DNA of 64,000 bases from Ceraceosorus guamensis (Eukaryota > Basidiomycota > Exobasidiomycetes > Ceraceosorales > Ceraceosoraceae): contig NW_020289997.1 of the NCBI RefSeq assembly GCF_003144195.1, positions 1 to 64,000 on the forward strand. The letters are read 5' to 3'. How positions within the stretch are numbered: position 1 is the first letter of the stretch; the number at the start of each line of letters is the position of its first letter. Positions 43,301 to 53,805 of the stretch are shown here, in pieces. The position numbers and the translations under genes were made by a program. The notes under the pieces are model-generated. The model searched no databases. It was not told the origin of the DNA and saw only the letters and a list, made by a program, of their open reading frames with translations.

Positions 43301-44995
43301 GCAGCGGGAGTCGTGCCCCCAATCTTTTCATTTGTCCTAGGAAAGCTTTTAGCCACCATGGGAAAGGTCGACCAAGGCAGCGAAGTCATCAAATTCGCGC
43401 TCATCGTGCTCGGTCTAGCGTTCGTGGACTTCCTCTTTCGCTTCCTATCTTTCTTTACCATGGAGTTCAGTGCCGACTTGTGGGTCCGCCAGCTACGAGA
43501 GCTCGGTTTCCGACAAATGGTTGCTCAAGACAAGGCATGGTTTGATCAGCCTGTTGCCGCTGCCGGAGTCATCGTCACGCAACTCGTCAAAGACGCAGAC
43601 GATGCGCAGGCTTTCATCAGTCGCATCGCGGGCCATCTCGTGCTCATCGCAGCCATGGTGCTGCTTGCATTCGTCTGGGCGCTCGCCGTGGGCTGGCAGC
43701 TCACTTTGGTGGGCGTTGCTCTAGCACCCGTCTTCATAGTCGCCGTCGCGCTTCAGTCAAGAGTGGTCACGAAACACGAAGTGCGCAACAAGACCAAGAG
43801 AGAGGCCGTTGCCAAGCGATTCTACGACATGGTCGCAAACGTCAAAGGCATAAGATCTATGGCCCTTGAGCCTGTATTTCGTGCCAACTTTGTTGATGCC
43901 GTCAAGGAGGCCGAGCAATGCGCGCTCAGAGCCGCTCCAGTCTCTGGCTTTGGCTTTGGGCTGGCAGAAGCGCTGACCTACCTCTCGGAAGCTCTGATGT
44001 ACTTCGTCAGCGCGGTGCTAGTCTCGCGAGGCATCTACGACCTGGAGAGGATGATGATCGTCTTCAACTTGATCATCTTTGCAGTAACATTCGCTGGTCA
44101 AAGCATGGCATGGCTGCCCGGCTTGTCCAAGTCTGTCCAAGCAGCAGGGGACCTCAAGCGACTGGTCGACCTGCCCGGTACGTCGAGCGAAACTTCTGGT
44201 CGATCGATGCCACATGTACAGGGCACGCTTGTTTTCGACAATGTGTTTTTTTCATACCCACTGCGGCCAGATGTCCCTGTGCTGCAAGGTATTACGCTCA
44301 ACATTAGACAGGGCGAGCGAGTCGCTCTCGTAGGCGACAGCGGGTGCGGCAAGTCTACCGTTGCTGCCCTTCTTCAGAGGCTTTACGAGCCCAAAGGGGG
44401 CCGCGTCCTTCTGGATGACCGACCCATCAGCGACATCGACACGCGGTATCTCCGAGAACATCTCGCGGTTGTGAGCCAGCACCCGAATCTTTTCGACGCA
44501 ACAGTGAGCGAGAATATCGCCTATGGGGCTAGCGGTGGTACGCCGACGAGCGTCACTCAGTCAGGCCTCGAGAGAGCGGCTCGACGTGCGCATGCCGACA
44601 CTTTCATCCGCGCGCTGCCATCAGGCTACGAGACCGCCTTGGGTGAGAATGCCGGGCGAGTGTCGGGTGGACAAGCGCAGAGGCTTGCTATCGCTCGCGC
44701 GCTTGTGCGGCAGCGAGCTCGCGTCTTGATCCTCGACGAATGCACCAGCGCGCTCGACCCGGTCTCTCAGGAGGCAGTTGCGAATGCTCTGCTTGGAGAA
44801 AGAGGATCACCTCAGGATGCCTGCAACACGCTGACGACGCTGGTAGTGACGCACAAAGTGCAGATGATGCAGCGCTGCGATAGGATCATCGTGCTGGAGG
44901 GTGGACGAGTTGTAGAACAGGGTCCTTACGAAGAGCTGATACGACGCCGAGGACCCTTTGCTACCCTCGCTAGCGGCGGCAAGTGGGATGCCTGA
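40333..44995 (+). CDS. full-size ABCB transporter, Ste6-like a-factor exporter
   Basis: ATP-driven exporter of the ABCB class with the layout TMD1-NBD1-TMD2-NBD2, most like fungal Ste6 proteins that secrete farnesylated mating pheromone. Exons 40333-40808 and 40882-44995 (73-bp intron, in phase) give 1529 aa. Seen directly: Walker A GASGSGKST (528-536), signature LSGGQ (650-654) and LMLDEATSALD in NBD1; Walker A GDSGCGKST (1310-1318), signature VSGGQ (about 1420) and LILDECTSALD in NBD2. The cytoplasmic segment GAGGLMARFAREIDDVRVASSQ, rebuilt across the intron, is the part I associate most with basidiomycete Ste6. A Ser/Pro-rich linker of about 130 residues separates TMD1 from NBD1, and a second hydrophilic linker of about 170 residues precedes TMD2. 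A multidrug exporter of the same class is the alternative. Confidence 0.85.
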
Positions 44996-46222
44996 GCCAC
45001 AAGAGACGAAAACACACACACACTCTTTCGCATCAATGTCACCCAGTCAATAATTTGTACAGTAGCTTCGCCTTGATTCATTCATGATTCCAAATGCGGT
45101 CGCGGTGACGGAGTGGTCGCGGTGAAGCGATGGCATATTGGGCAGAAAGTTGGATGATGCAAGCCTCTCGCCGATCGCTTTGTGACTTTCCTGCTCTTCA
45201 CGACCTATGAACTTGATCACGGTTGCTTAAAGAAAGGGGCTTGTATGTTAGTATGTGGAGACGGCCTGAATTGTTAGTGTGATCGTGAAAATGATGGCAA
45301 ATTTGTGTGCTCAACTACACGAATGCTTGAGCATTCGTACCCTGAGGCCTATAAACCTTTCCTCGACTCGGCAAGCTTCAACCAGAAACGCGCCGAGATC
45401 CCAGCTGATGCTGTACGCTGGCACGTGTGCAGCTGCGAGCAGCCGCGTCGGAGCGTTTTGGAGCGGTAATGAGGCTATTTGGGCTGATGATCGTTTAGCG
45501 CATTTTGCGCTGCATTAAGGCTTCGCAATGATAGCGAGCATCATAAGTCTTTTTTGTATTCGTAACTCAAGACTGCTCTTTGCACAAGGGAGGACACGAG
45601 TGCAATCTGATCAAACAGGGGTGGATGCTGCTGCCTCTCTCTCTCTCTCTTTCGGGAGAGGTGAGGTGGTTCTTTCGTGGTTCTTCTATTTCACCCGAGG
45701 AAGTCGATGGTCAATTGGAAGCGTGCTTGGCTTTCAGCAGCAGGAAAAGCTGATGGTCGGGCCCCTGGCTCAAACATGGCAGGGGTGGTGCAGGGCAGAC
45801 GACATTCAAAGCGCTCAACCTCTGGTGCCTCGAGCGCGAAACGCTCCGACAGCTCGGCCATGTCCACCGGTCCCCAAAAAAGGCTCCATTCACTCGTGAC
45901 CTTGATGGCCAGCAGACCTCTCGCAAGTTTGGATGCATGTAGACAAGTAGCGTCGGATGCAGAGGGCGTGCATTGATGTGATCGATGAAACATGAAGTCA
46001 AATTTGCCGCTCGAGCCGGCGGCGCTGATCTGTCGTCCTCGATGTTGCGTCTGGCTCTCTGCGTCGTCACCTCACCTTCCCATGTTCTCGCTCGCTATTT
46101 TCCGACACCAGTCCCGCTTACCAGGGACACGTAGATCTCACTTCTGTCCATCTCACTAGTAATCACGGTGCCCCATTTGCCAACGTGCCACAGCGTCAGA
46201 CACCTGCTTCGTCCCCTTCAAG
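44996..46222. other. intergenic region between the Ste6-like and Ctr genes
   Basis: No gene is supported. A short (TC)n run lies at about 45637-45651. The final 150 bases are the leader of the copper transporter. Confidence 0.55.
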
Positions 46223-47594
46223 ATGAGCATGAGCATGGACATGCCCACGATGGCTTCGAGCAGCAGCTCGGCCATGGCCGGCATGTCGAGCATGATGAGC
46301 TCTGCTATGCCCTCGGCAACATCCAGCATGTCCATGGGTCACAGCCACAGCGGTGACACAATGACAGGCATGGATATGGGAGAGTGCAGCATGAGCATGC
46401 TGTGAGTTGGTCCTGTGCTTTTGCACACGTCACCAAAGCGGTCCCTTCTCACCCTGGCCTACCTTCGCGCCCATCACAACAGAGGTAATTGGCAGACAGT
46501 GGGAGCGTGTTTCTTGACATCATCTTGGAGGTCAGTGCTATGCGCCACCACCACTGGTCCGCGCCTTCGCGCAAGGTGACACGTTGCAGCGCGCTCTGAC
46601 GCTCCGACCTCCCTTCCCACCCCCTTCTTGTTCGGCATCACAGGATATCTACAGAGGCTCAATTTGCGGGCACATGCATCGGCGTGTTCATGATTGTGGT
46701 GCTGATCGAGTCTGTGCGAAGATGGGGAAGAGAGTGGGACAGGTACATCATTCGGACCGCCATGGCTCGACGCAGAACTTTGCAGCAGGAGCGTCTTGGA
46801 GCACGCAGCTTCAACGCAGCGACTGTCCCAGCTGCTCGCCACGATCAGCCCGTCGCTTCTTGCTGCGCTGATGACGTTGCAGAGACGCAAAGCGGTGGGC
46901 ATCACGGTGCACCTTCAGGAGCTCAGAGCAGTGCGGAAGCAAGTCCGATGCAAAAGGATGCATTGGCGCTGGAAGAAGAGGGAGGAGCACCCATCGTCTT
47001 GACGCACAGCGGTAATGCGGCGGTAGCAGGAGCAGCGCGCGACCGTCTCCACCATGAAAAGCCTCCAGCGGGGGCTGCATACCTTGCCAAGCTCGAAAGG
47101 GCCTTTTTTGGCTTGCCAAAGGGGTCTGCAGGCGAACGAGCTTTGAGGTCCAATTGTCCTTCCTGCTTGAGACCAACGGTGCTGCAACAATTCATTCGCA
47201 GCTTAGTGTATGCGGTACAATTCACCGGTGCAGTGAGTCTTCTACCTTGTGGGCCCAGCTTCCCAATCTTTGGCTGACGATGAACCACCCTTCCCAACGG
47301 CAGTACATCGTCATGCTCATCGCAATGTCCTTCAACGGCTACATTCTCATTTCCATCGTTCTAGGAGGCCTAGTGGGTCACTTTTTCAGCACGTGGGACA
47401 CTCTCTGCTTCGAGCTTGAAGAGCAAGAAGATCCCTATCTGCTCACGACCGGCGGGGGAGCAGGAGCAACAGGCCTTGGTTCCAACGCCGTGGCTCCCGC
47501 CACTCTGCAGCACGATGCCGGCGAGAAGACGACGCAGAGTAGAGGTCAGGGTCACGATACGTATGGTCAGCACAGCGGAGCCTGCTGCGGCTGA
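46223..47594 (+). CDS. Ctr-family copper transporter
   Basis: Copper(I) uptake channel of the Ctr family, acting as a trimer in the plasma or vacuolar membrane. Exons 46223-46401, 46483-46530, 46644-47232 and 47304-47594 give 368 aa with consistent phases. Seen directly: a Met-rich N-terminus with several MXM motifs (MSMSMDM, SMSM, MDMGECSMSML) for copper capture; the conserved NWQTVGACFLTSSWR segment rebuilt across two introns; a first membrane helix (AGTCIGVFMIVVLIESV); a long cytoplasmic loop; then helices 2 and 3 with the copper-filter motif MLIAM (276-280) and the helix-packing GGLVG (293-297). The protein ends GACCG, a Cys pair that can pass copper to chaperones. The 160-residue loop makes it longer than human CTR1, as in several fungal Ctr proteins. 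High- versus low-affinity role is undetermined. Confidence 0.94.
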
Positions 47595-48034
47595 GGGACC
47601 CAGAAGGTCACCTTTCCTCGTTGGTTTCCTGTCTCCTCTCTTGAATTGGTCCTGGTCTGACTCACGCACTCAAGTCACCCACCTGACTGTCGGCTGTCTT
47701 TCTTACCCTCACGAACCTTGCAAACATTGCAAATGTTTGACAGCACGATAGAACTGTACTAGAATGGAAGTAGGGGTACATGTATGCGATGGAATGGCAA
47801 GAATACAGATGTGCCTGAGCGTAAAGGGCGAGAAGTGCGACAAGATGTTAGGCAGCCAGGGGTATACGCGCCGAAAAAGATCAGCTGCGTTGGGTGAGGC
47901 GGCCGATTAAGTCTCGGTGTGAAATCGGAAGAAGACAACAGAAGTGATCGAAGGCAGACCTGTGGAGTGCATGATCGCCCAGGGGAGAGTGTCCATGTGC
48001 CGGACCGCTGGCACACTGGCGAGTCTCAGGTCGT
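47595..48034. other. intergenic region between convergent genes
   Basis: This is the shared 3' flank of the Ctr gene and the coiled-coil protein gene. I see no gene or structured element. Confidence 0.6.
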
Positions 48035-50358
48035 CTAATCGATGGATGCGTCAGGATCCAGTACGAATTCAGGCGCGCCTTCTGCGCTATCAGACGTGCC
48101 TTCTTCTCCATCCGATGACACAAACGAAGAGTCGGCAGAATCCAGCACCGGCGTGTCCTGATGCTCGGCGTTGTGACTTGGGATAGCCGTTGCAGCTTCG
48201 GATGGTGAGCTATTACCCGTCAACAGGCTCTGATCAGACGCCGTCAGCAGACTCGTATCTGTCCCATCTCTGCCTGTATAATGATCCTGGGCATCCAAAG
48301 CTGGACTGTGACCCACATCGCTCGCGCGGCTGCGGTCTGGAGTTTCCTCGACCGCTTCCGCGTGCCTCTTGCGCCTAAGCTGCTCCATCTCTGCCATCTC
48401 TATCGGGTGCAGAACGCGTCCACCTCCGCTCAGCGATTCGTGTTCCACCTTGATCTCAGTCAGAGCAGCTCGACCTCGAGCGAGCATCTGCGCAAGGACG
48501 CCATTGCATCGAGAAAACGTGGCATCCAGCTCGGCTTCATCTCTACGCAGCGCATCCTCGCCCTCATCCTCCTCATCCTCGTCTGACAGTGCTGTCGGCG
48601 CAAAGTCTAGTCCAGCAGCGTCTGCCCCTTCAAGCCCATCCATGGCTCCTGGTAAGACGCTGTATCTTCCCTCTCCCCTCAAACGTCTCTTATAGTCCCT
48701 GATTTCCTTTGCCTGCTTCAATCGCGTCTTTTCTAGCCCCTCGTTGATGCTCAACAAGCTCTTATTTGTAATCTCCAAATCTTCTAACCTCCTTCGCACC
48801 CTAGCTTCCGCCGCTTCGTATGCCTGAGCTGGCGTGAGACCAAGCGGTTGCTCCGTGGCTGGTGACAGTAGCCCCGTCTCGATCAGACTGGCAAAAGGTG
48901 TTCCATTCGTAGAGTCTTTGGTCGCCATGTGAGCAAAGCGCGCTGAGAAGCCAGCGGAGCCTGAAGCGCTTGACGCGGCAGGCTCGAACGTGTTCGCGGA
49001 CAGCGCGCTCCCGTTGGAGTGTTGATTCGCGCTCCACGCTTCGCGAGACTCTTCTAATCTTAAGGGCTGTGTAGCAGCATTGTTGCTCAAACCACGTATA
49101 TGCAGCTCAGGTCGGTAGCTGGCAAAGGGAGGATTGGGCCCGGGAAGCCCAGTCGGGCTCCTCAGCGGCGAATATGGCATCGCAGAAGATCCGCTGGAAG
49201 AGTTTGCGCTGGTAGGCTCGGCAGGAAAGTCAAAGCTGCGAGACTGGCCAGCGTACTGGGACACGCCAGGCGAGGAAGCCGGAGAGGTGTATGGAGGAGC
49301 AAGTGTCGCTGAGCTCCTTCGCCCTAAGGTGTCCGGTGCAGTTCCGAGCCTCGCCTCGGGAGCAGCTAGCGGGCCAGCTTGCAAACGCTGATCTGGTCCT
49401 GGCGAAGGGGTGCGACTGCGTGCAATCGGTTTCGGCCTACCATCAGCTCCTATGCGAGACGAAACGCTGCTCGTGCTGGACTTGGCCGGCGAAGCTAGGG
49501 CGGTGGCGGCTCTGGTGTGGGTGCGCAGCGTTGGTCTATCGTCTTGAGGTTGCCTTGCGGCGGGATATTGGGTTGGCGTGATGACGGTATTTGGCAGCGG
49601 GGTTGCGCTGGCGATGGGAGAAGAGGAGGACGCATCAAAGCTGCGATTACCTGCCCTGCGCCGATCTTTTCGCTGCGTGATGTATGACGGACTCTGTTCG
49701 CCAGACGCAGTCGATGGCATGACAATCTGCATAGAGGCGCGGACTACTGGAGGTGCGGCCGCAACACCAGGAGAACTGAGTGCTGCTCGACTCGTCGAAG
49801 CAAGGGGTGGATGTGGCGATGCAATAGGAGCGCTTCGAGAAGAGGGGCCAGCGCTGATGGTAGAAGATGCCGCCGAGCCCAGACGTCTCAATGTGGGCTG
49901 CGATTCGACGCTGGGCGCAGGAGGTGACATGGCAATTGCGCCGGGACCGAGCAAGGTGCTCATATCCACACGAGCCCTCACATTTCCGGTGGGAGTCTTG
50001 CGAACGGTGGCGCTTGGTGAGGAAGCAGTGGATGCCGTGGGTGGAGATGCGATGCCGTGGGAGATGGCAGCGCGAGGAGCTCCGTAGGAGGATGTAGGCC
50101 TGGATGATGGCAGGCTGCTGGCGTGCGAAGATGATGGTGACGAAGTTTCATGACTCAGGTCTATCCTACCCATCACCTGCCATGCCAATGGGAAGCAAGC
50201 GAGGAGTGAGCTGGCTCGGCCTCACTCTCTTTGACACTTCAGCGACCTTTGCCGCCGCCGCAGCCGCCTTTGCTCGATCGTCGTACTCCCTCCACCTCTT
50301 GCGACCAGGATCGGTGCCGTCTTGAACTCACCTTCCTCTTGGCTTGGGGTTGAGCCAT
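48035..50358 (-). CDS. unknown Ser/Pro-rich protein with a central coiled coil
   Basis: I do not recognise this family. The main exon runs from 50176 to 48035. Two short upstream exons are proposed: 50358-50332 (MAQPQAKRK) and 50297-50226 (RWREYDDRAKAAAAAAKVAEVSKR), which join in phase and give 746 aa. The intron between them would be only 34 bases, so the first junction is doubtful. If it is wrong, the first ATG of the main exon is at 50173. Residues 35-460 are low-complexity Ser/Pro/Ala with many SP sites. Next comes a conserved-looking coiled coil (AYEAAEARVRRRLEDLEI, NKSLLSINEGLEKTRLKQ, AKEIRDYKRRLRGE), an acidic stretch (DEDEEDEGED), a helix (ATFSRCNGVLAQMLARG) and an acidic C-terminus. 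The pattern suggests a cytoskeletal or scaffold protein, but no function can be assigned. Confidence 0.7.
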
Positions 50359-51717
50359 GTTGAAGTGTGTGAGCACACAGCGCTTGGCTCCACAGTCCAA
50401 TGAATCCACTATTCATACACCCGAAGCCGGGAGATGTGATGTTGCATGTGGAGATGGGAAGAGGCGCAGTGACGGAGCCTGACCCTTATGTTGGCACGCT
50501 AATTAGCCGTTACAACCATATCAGACTCACGACTGGCCCGCGTCGCGCGCACCACATTCGTGATCCACATTCAAGATTCTGATTCACGATTCACGATTGT
50601 GCTTCAAATTCAGATTCACGGTTATGATCGACGACGCACGTTGCACGTGATACCATCACGCGCCTGTCAAGATTCAAGCTTCCTCCATATGTTCACGATT
50701 GTTCGAGCAGCAGCTGATAGGCGGCTTCGAGCGGGCGCCATATCCGCAGACGCAAGCCCCTGAACGCGCGCGCCATCCCCAAGCAACCGCTTTCCCCGCC
50801 AAGCAATGATGGCCCGTGTGACGCTGTCGAACCGCTCTTCTTCGGCGTGTGATGATCAAGTCGTGAGTGTTGAAGACTCATGCATGCTCTGCGTACTCCT
50901 CGTGAGCGCTGTAGGTCTCCAAGGTCCGCTTTCGTGAAATGAGTCTGCTGCGACCAGCAGCCCACTTCTGCCCGCCTGACCTTGCAAATTAATCTGACCC
51001 AAGTCTCACGGCTGTACACAAACAACAGTCAGAGAGTCTTGTAGTCTTGATCGAGTGATGATCGAGATGTACTCGTGATGCACGTGACTCTTGAGTGTTG
51101 ACTGGGCGCTACACGCTACCCCTGCACACACGCGGATCACGGCTAGCGTGCCCTGTGCCCCAGCATTGGCAGTACTCTCCCCCTGAACTTCTTTTGAGCT
51201 GCTTCAAGCGCACCTTGGTCACCACCTCATCCCTCGTCAAAGACCTGACCTTGCAACCTGCGCTTGCTACCAAAGGGAATCAAGCGACTGGCTGGGCTTG
51301 ACGTTCGTGTTCCACTGGCGCTCACGCAAGCGCCGGCTGCCCATCTTGGATCGCTCCGAGCGGCGATAGCGCTGGACACAGCTTGCTTGGCAGCACGCCC
51401 GCACTTGCACTTCATCTCGGTACCTCCCTCATTCCATCTCGTACCCGCATTTCCTTCATGAAGCTCTAAAAGCTGAAGCTTCCATAACGCTCTTCACGAA
51501 CTCTTACGACTATCGCCACGTCTTTACGCCCCGCAACTTTTACATATTCAAACATCTCAAAGCTCAGCATACATTCGCGCATCCATCGCCGATACCACAG
51601 GCGCGCAACCTCGAGCACCTCGCCGCCGTCTTGGCTTCGCTGCTGTCGCGTCCCTTCACCATCATCCCAGAATTGTGTCAACCACTTTGGCGAGACCGAC
51701 GCTGTAAGCGCTAGACA
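50359..51717. other. divergent intergenic region rich in TCACGATTC motifs
   Basis: No gene is supported. Between 50520 and 50640 there is a dense run of short repeats (ACTCACGACT, ATTCGTGATCC, GATTCACGATTCACGATT, CAGATTCACGG). More copies occur near 50864 and 51068. The 350 bases before 51718 are C/T-rich and form the likely leader of the next gene. Confidence 0.6.
50520..50640. repeat. cluster of degenerate GATTCACGATT repeats
   Basis: Within 120 bases the units ACTCACGACT, ATTCGTGAT, GATTCACGATTCACGATTG and GATTCACGGTTATGATCG follow each other. They are imperfect, mostly 7-10 bases long, and in both orientations. The same units occur singly in most intergenic regions of the window. Confidence 0.7.
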
Positions 51718-53373
51718 ATGGCGCCAGACCCCAAGCGTCGCGTTTCTGGCCAACATCCGCCTTTCACGCCTCATCATCCGCTGCTGGGTGTTGGAGCGTC
51801 ATCTGCGAGCACCGGTGTAGGCAGTGTGGCCAGTCGAGTTGGAGATTTCGAGCAGCAGCAGCAGCAAAATTCCGCCGCTCGGAGGCTAGCAGCTCCATTG
51901 CCGAACGGTGGAGGACGGAGGAGCAGCGAACCTGCCATTCAGAGGCCTGCTGCTTCGCCTTCCTTGCTAGCACGCAAAGTCAGCGCCGAAGCGGATGGCG
52001 AAACGAGGATACCATCGACTTCCGCCGCTCGATGCGGCACATCGCCAGTCGATCTGACGGGGAAAAGTGTTGCAGTCAGGCAGCTGAGTGGTCCTCGACC
52101 GCTGGACGGACCTGCTTACGACGTGACATACGGCCAGCCAGGTAGAACGAGGAGCATCGCTCCAGACCACAGCCGCCCTCGAGGCGAGTCGAACGAGGCG
52201 AGGACTGCTGATCAGTGCGTCCGCGACTGTCCTTCTGTGCCCCAAGCGCGCGTGAACCGACCTTCGCAACCGCGTTCAGGGGTAGAGCGAAGCTATACGC
52301 AAGGCTCGTCATCCTCCACACCGGGATACTACTTGCCACCCCCAGGCTACAGCGGAAATGACGGCTCTTTTCGAAGATTTCCGCCGGACTTTCCAATCTC
52401 AGGCGAAGGCTTCGACCAGAGAGCGGGAACATGGAAGCAGCAGCCAAGTGGCGCTTGGACGTGGACATCCATACTCGACCAGGGTATCCTTCCAAGTTTG
52501 ACGCACACCGATTGGAGCTTACCTCAAGCCAAGCAGATTTTGAGCTCCTGGGCAACATTAGCAACGCTGCTCGCCGGTACTCAGACCACTTTGCTCGGCT
52601 ACTATAGGCAGTCCAAAGCGCTGGACAATACCGTTACCAGTTTGGTCTACGCCGCCATTGTTCTTGATGTGTGGGGCGCCCTCTTGGCCGTGGTGACCAT
52701 CATCTGCTCCATCACTCTGCAAAGTCCCGAGGCTTCGAGTCGCATCAACTTCGGCGCAGGGACTGATGGAGGTCTAGCGCTAGGCCCATTAGGTCTTCCT
52801 CGATTCGCCTCCACTTACGCCTCCGACGATCCTTTTCCCTCCAAAGCGTCTCGCAGCGCGGTCGAAAAAGTACGCACACCACTGAGCAGCCGGAGTCTCT
52901 GCATCTTGGATCGCTTGACATACGCTTGCGGCTTGATCATACCCTTGGGCGGATTGTGTGAGCTCATCTCGCTAGCCATATTCAGCGTCAACCAGCTCAA
53001 ACACACCACCGAGCCGCACGGCGCCCCTGCGCTGTTCATCGCTTTGGGTCTGTGCTTTGCGCTGACTTTGATCAGTCTAGCGACTGGAGCCGTCGCGGGT
53101 CATCGCCACGATCGGCACTACGAGCGCGACAAGCAAAGTTCTGGCAAGGAGGACGACGCTGATCGGCCGGGCAGTGGACACGCGAGCGCAGATTGGAGGA
53201 ATCGTCACCATCATCACCAGCAGCACGATCATCGCCAAGGAGCCGAAAGACGGTATCCTTGGAATCGAAATGGCAAAATATCATCCCCCTCTGCAGTCGC
53301 AGACGAAGAGACTCTTCATGACCCATTCGATGAAGAGAAGGGCTTGCTGTTCAATCAGACAGGGCCCATCTGA
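51718..53373 (+). CDS. unknown four-helix membrane protein
   Basis: Single-exon protein of 551 aa, not assigned to a family. Residues 1-250 are hydrophilic and rich in Ser, Pro, Arg and Gln, including a run of five Gln. Four hydrophobic segments follow at about 274-296 (ILSSWATLATLLAGTQTTLL), 306-334 (VTSLVYAAIVLDVWGALLAV), 397-425 (RLTYACGLIIPLGGLCELIS) and 436-461 (APALFIALGLCFALTLISLA). The tail is charged with a His-rich patch (RHDRHYERD, NRHHHHQQHDHRQ) and an acidic end (DEETLHDPFDEEKG). Both termini are probably cytosolic if the four segments all span. The His-rich tail could bind metal, which is speculation. The ATG at 51718 follows a long C/T-rich leader, and no upstream in-frame ATG precedes it closely. 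Confidence 0.8.
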   Translation: MAPDPKRRVSGQHPPFTPHHPLLGVGASSASTGVGSVASRVGDFEQQQQQNSAARRLAAPLPNGGGRRSSEPAIQRPAASPSLLARKVSAEADGETRIPSTSAARCGTSPVDLTGKSVAVRQLSGPRPLDGPAYDVTYGQPGRTRSIAPDHSRPRGESNEARTADQCVRDCPSVPQARVNRPSQPRSGVERSYTQGSSSSTPGYYLPPPGYSGNDGSFRRFPPDFPISGEGFDQRAGTWKQQPSGAWTWTSILDQGILPSLTHTDWSLPQAKQILSSWATLATLLAGTQTTLLGYYRQSKALDNTVTSLVYAAIVLDVWGALLAVVTIICSITLQSPEASSRINFGAGTDGGLALGPLGLPRFASTYASDDPFPSKASRSAVEKVRTPLSSRSLCILDRLTYACGLIIPLGGLCELISLAIFSVNQLKHTTEPHGAPALFIALGLCFALTLISLATGAVAGHRHDRHYERDKQSSGKEDDADRPGSGHASADWRNRHHHHQQHDHRQGAERRYPWNRNGKISSPSAVADEETLHDPFDEEKGLLFNQTGPI

Positions 53374-53805
53374 GCCTCCCTTTTGTCTTTCGCCCGCGAC
53401 CGCTGCTTCTCGCCTCCCTCTTCCGAACCGGACTCAAAAGATCCCTCCAATCAAGTCACGCTGCTCACGCATTGCAACATCAACTCCACGGACCTTGACC
53501 TTAGCATTGCACCTTTGATCTGGATTGCTCTCTTCTCTTGCTGAATCATCATTGAGCTGCTGCAAGAAGCTAGCATACCTCGCTCCACTTTAATACAAAT
53601 ATGACCGATTCTCGATCGAGATTTAGCTCCGTAGACCCCAATGACGCATCGCAAGCCTTGAGCAAAGGTGTTTGCGATGCCTAGTAGAGAGAGCGGTGAT
53701 GGTACGCTGATACATAGAAAAGAGAGGTGGATGCCGAGCGGAGACGCGCCAGCTCGAAGGTGTCAAGCTGCGGGTGTATGAGAAAATTGATCATTTCGTG
53801 CGAGC
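53374..53805. other. intergenic region between convergent genes
   Basis: This is the shared 3' flank of the membrane protein gene and the Ggc1-type carrier gene. I see nothing else in it. Confidence 0.6.

Noticed and set aside
50520-50640. CRISPR-like array or terminal repeat of a mobile element
   Set aside because: The units are 7-10 bases, degenerate and in mixed orientation, with no regular spacers, no flanking transposase and no target-site duplication.
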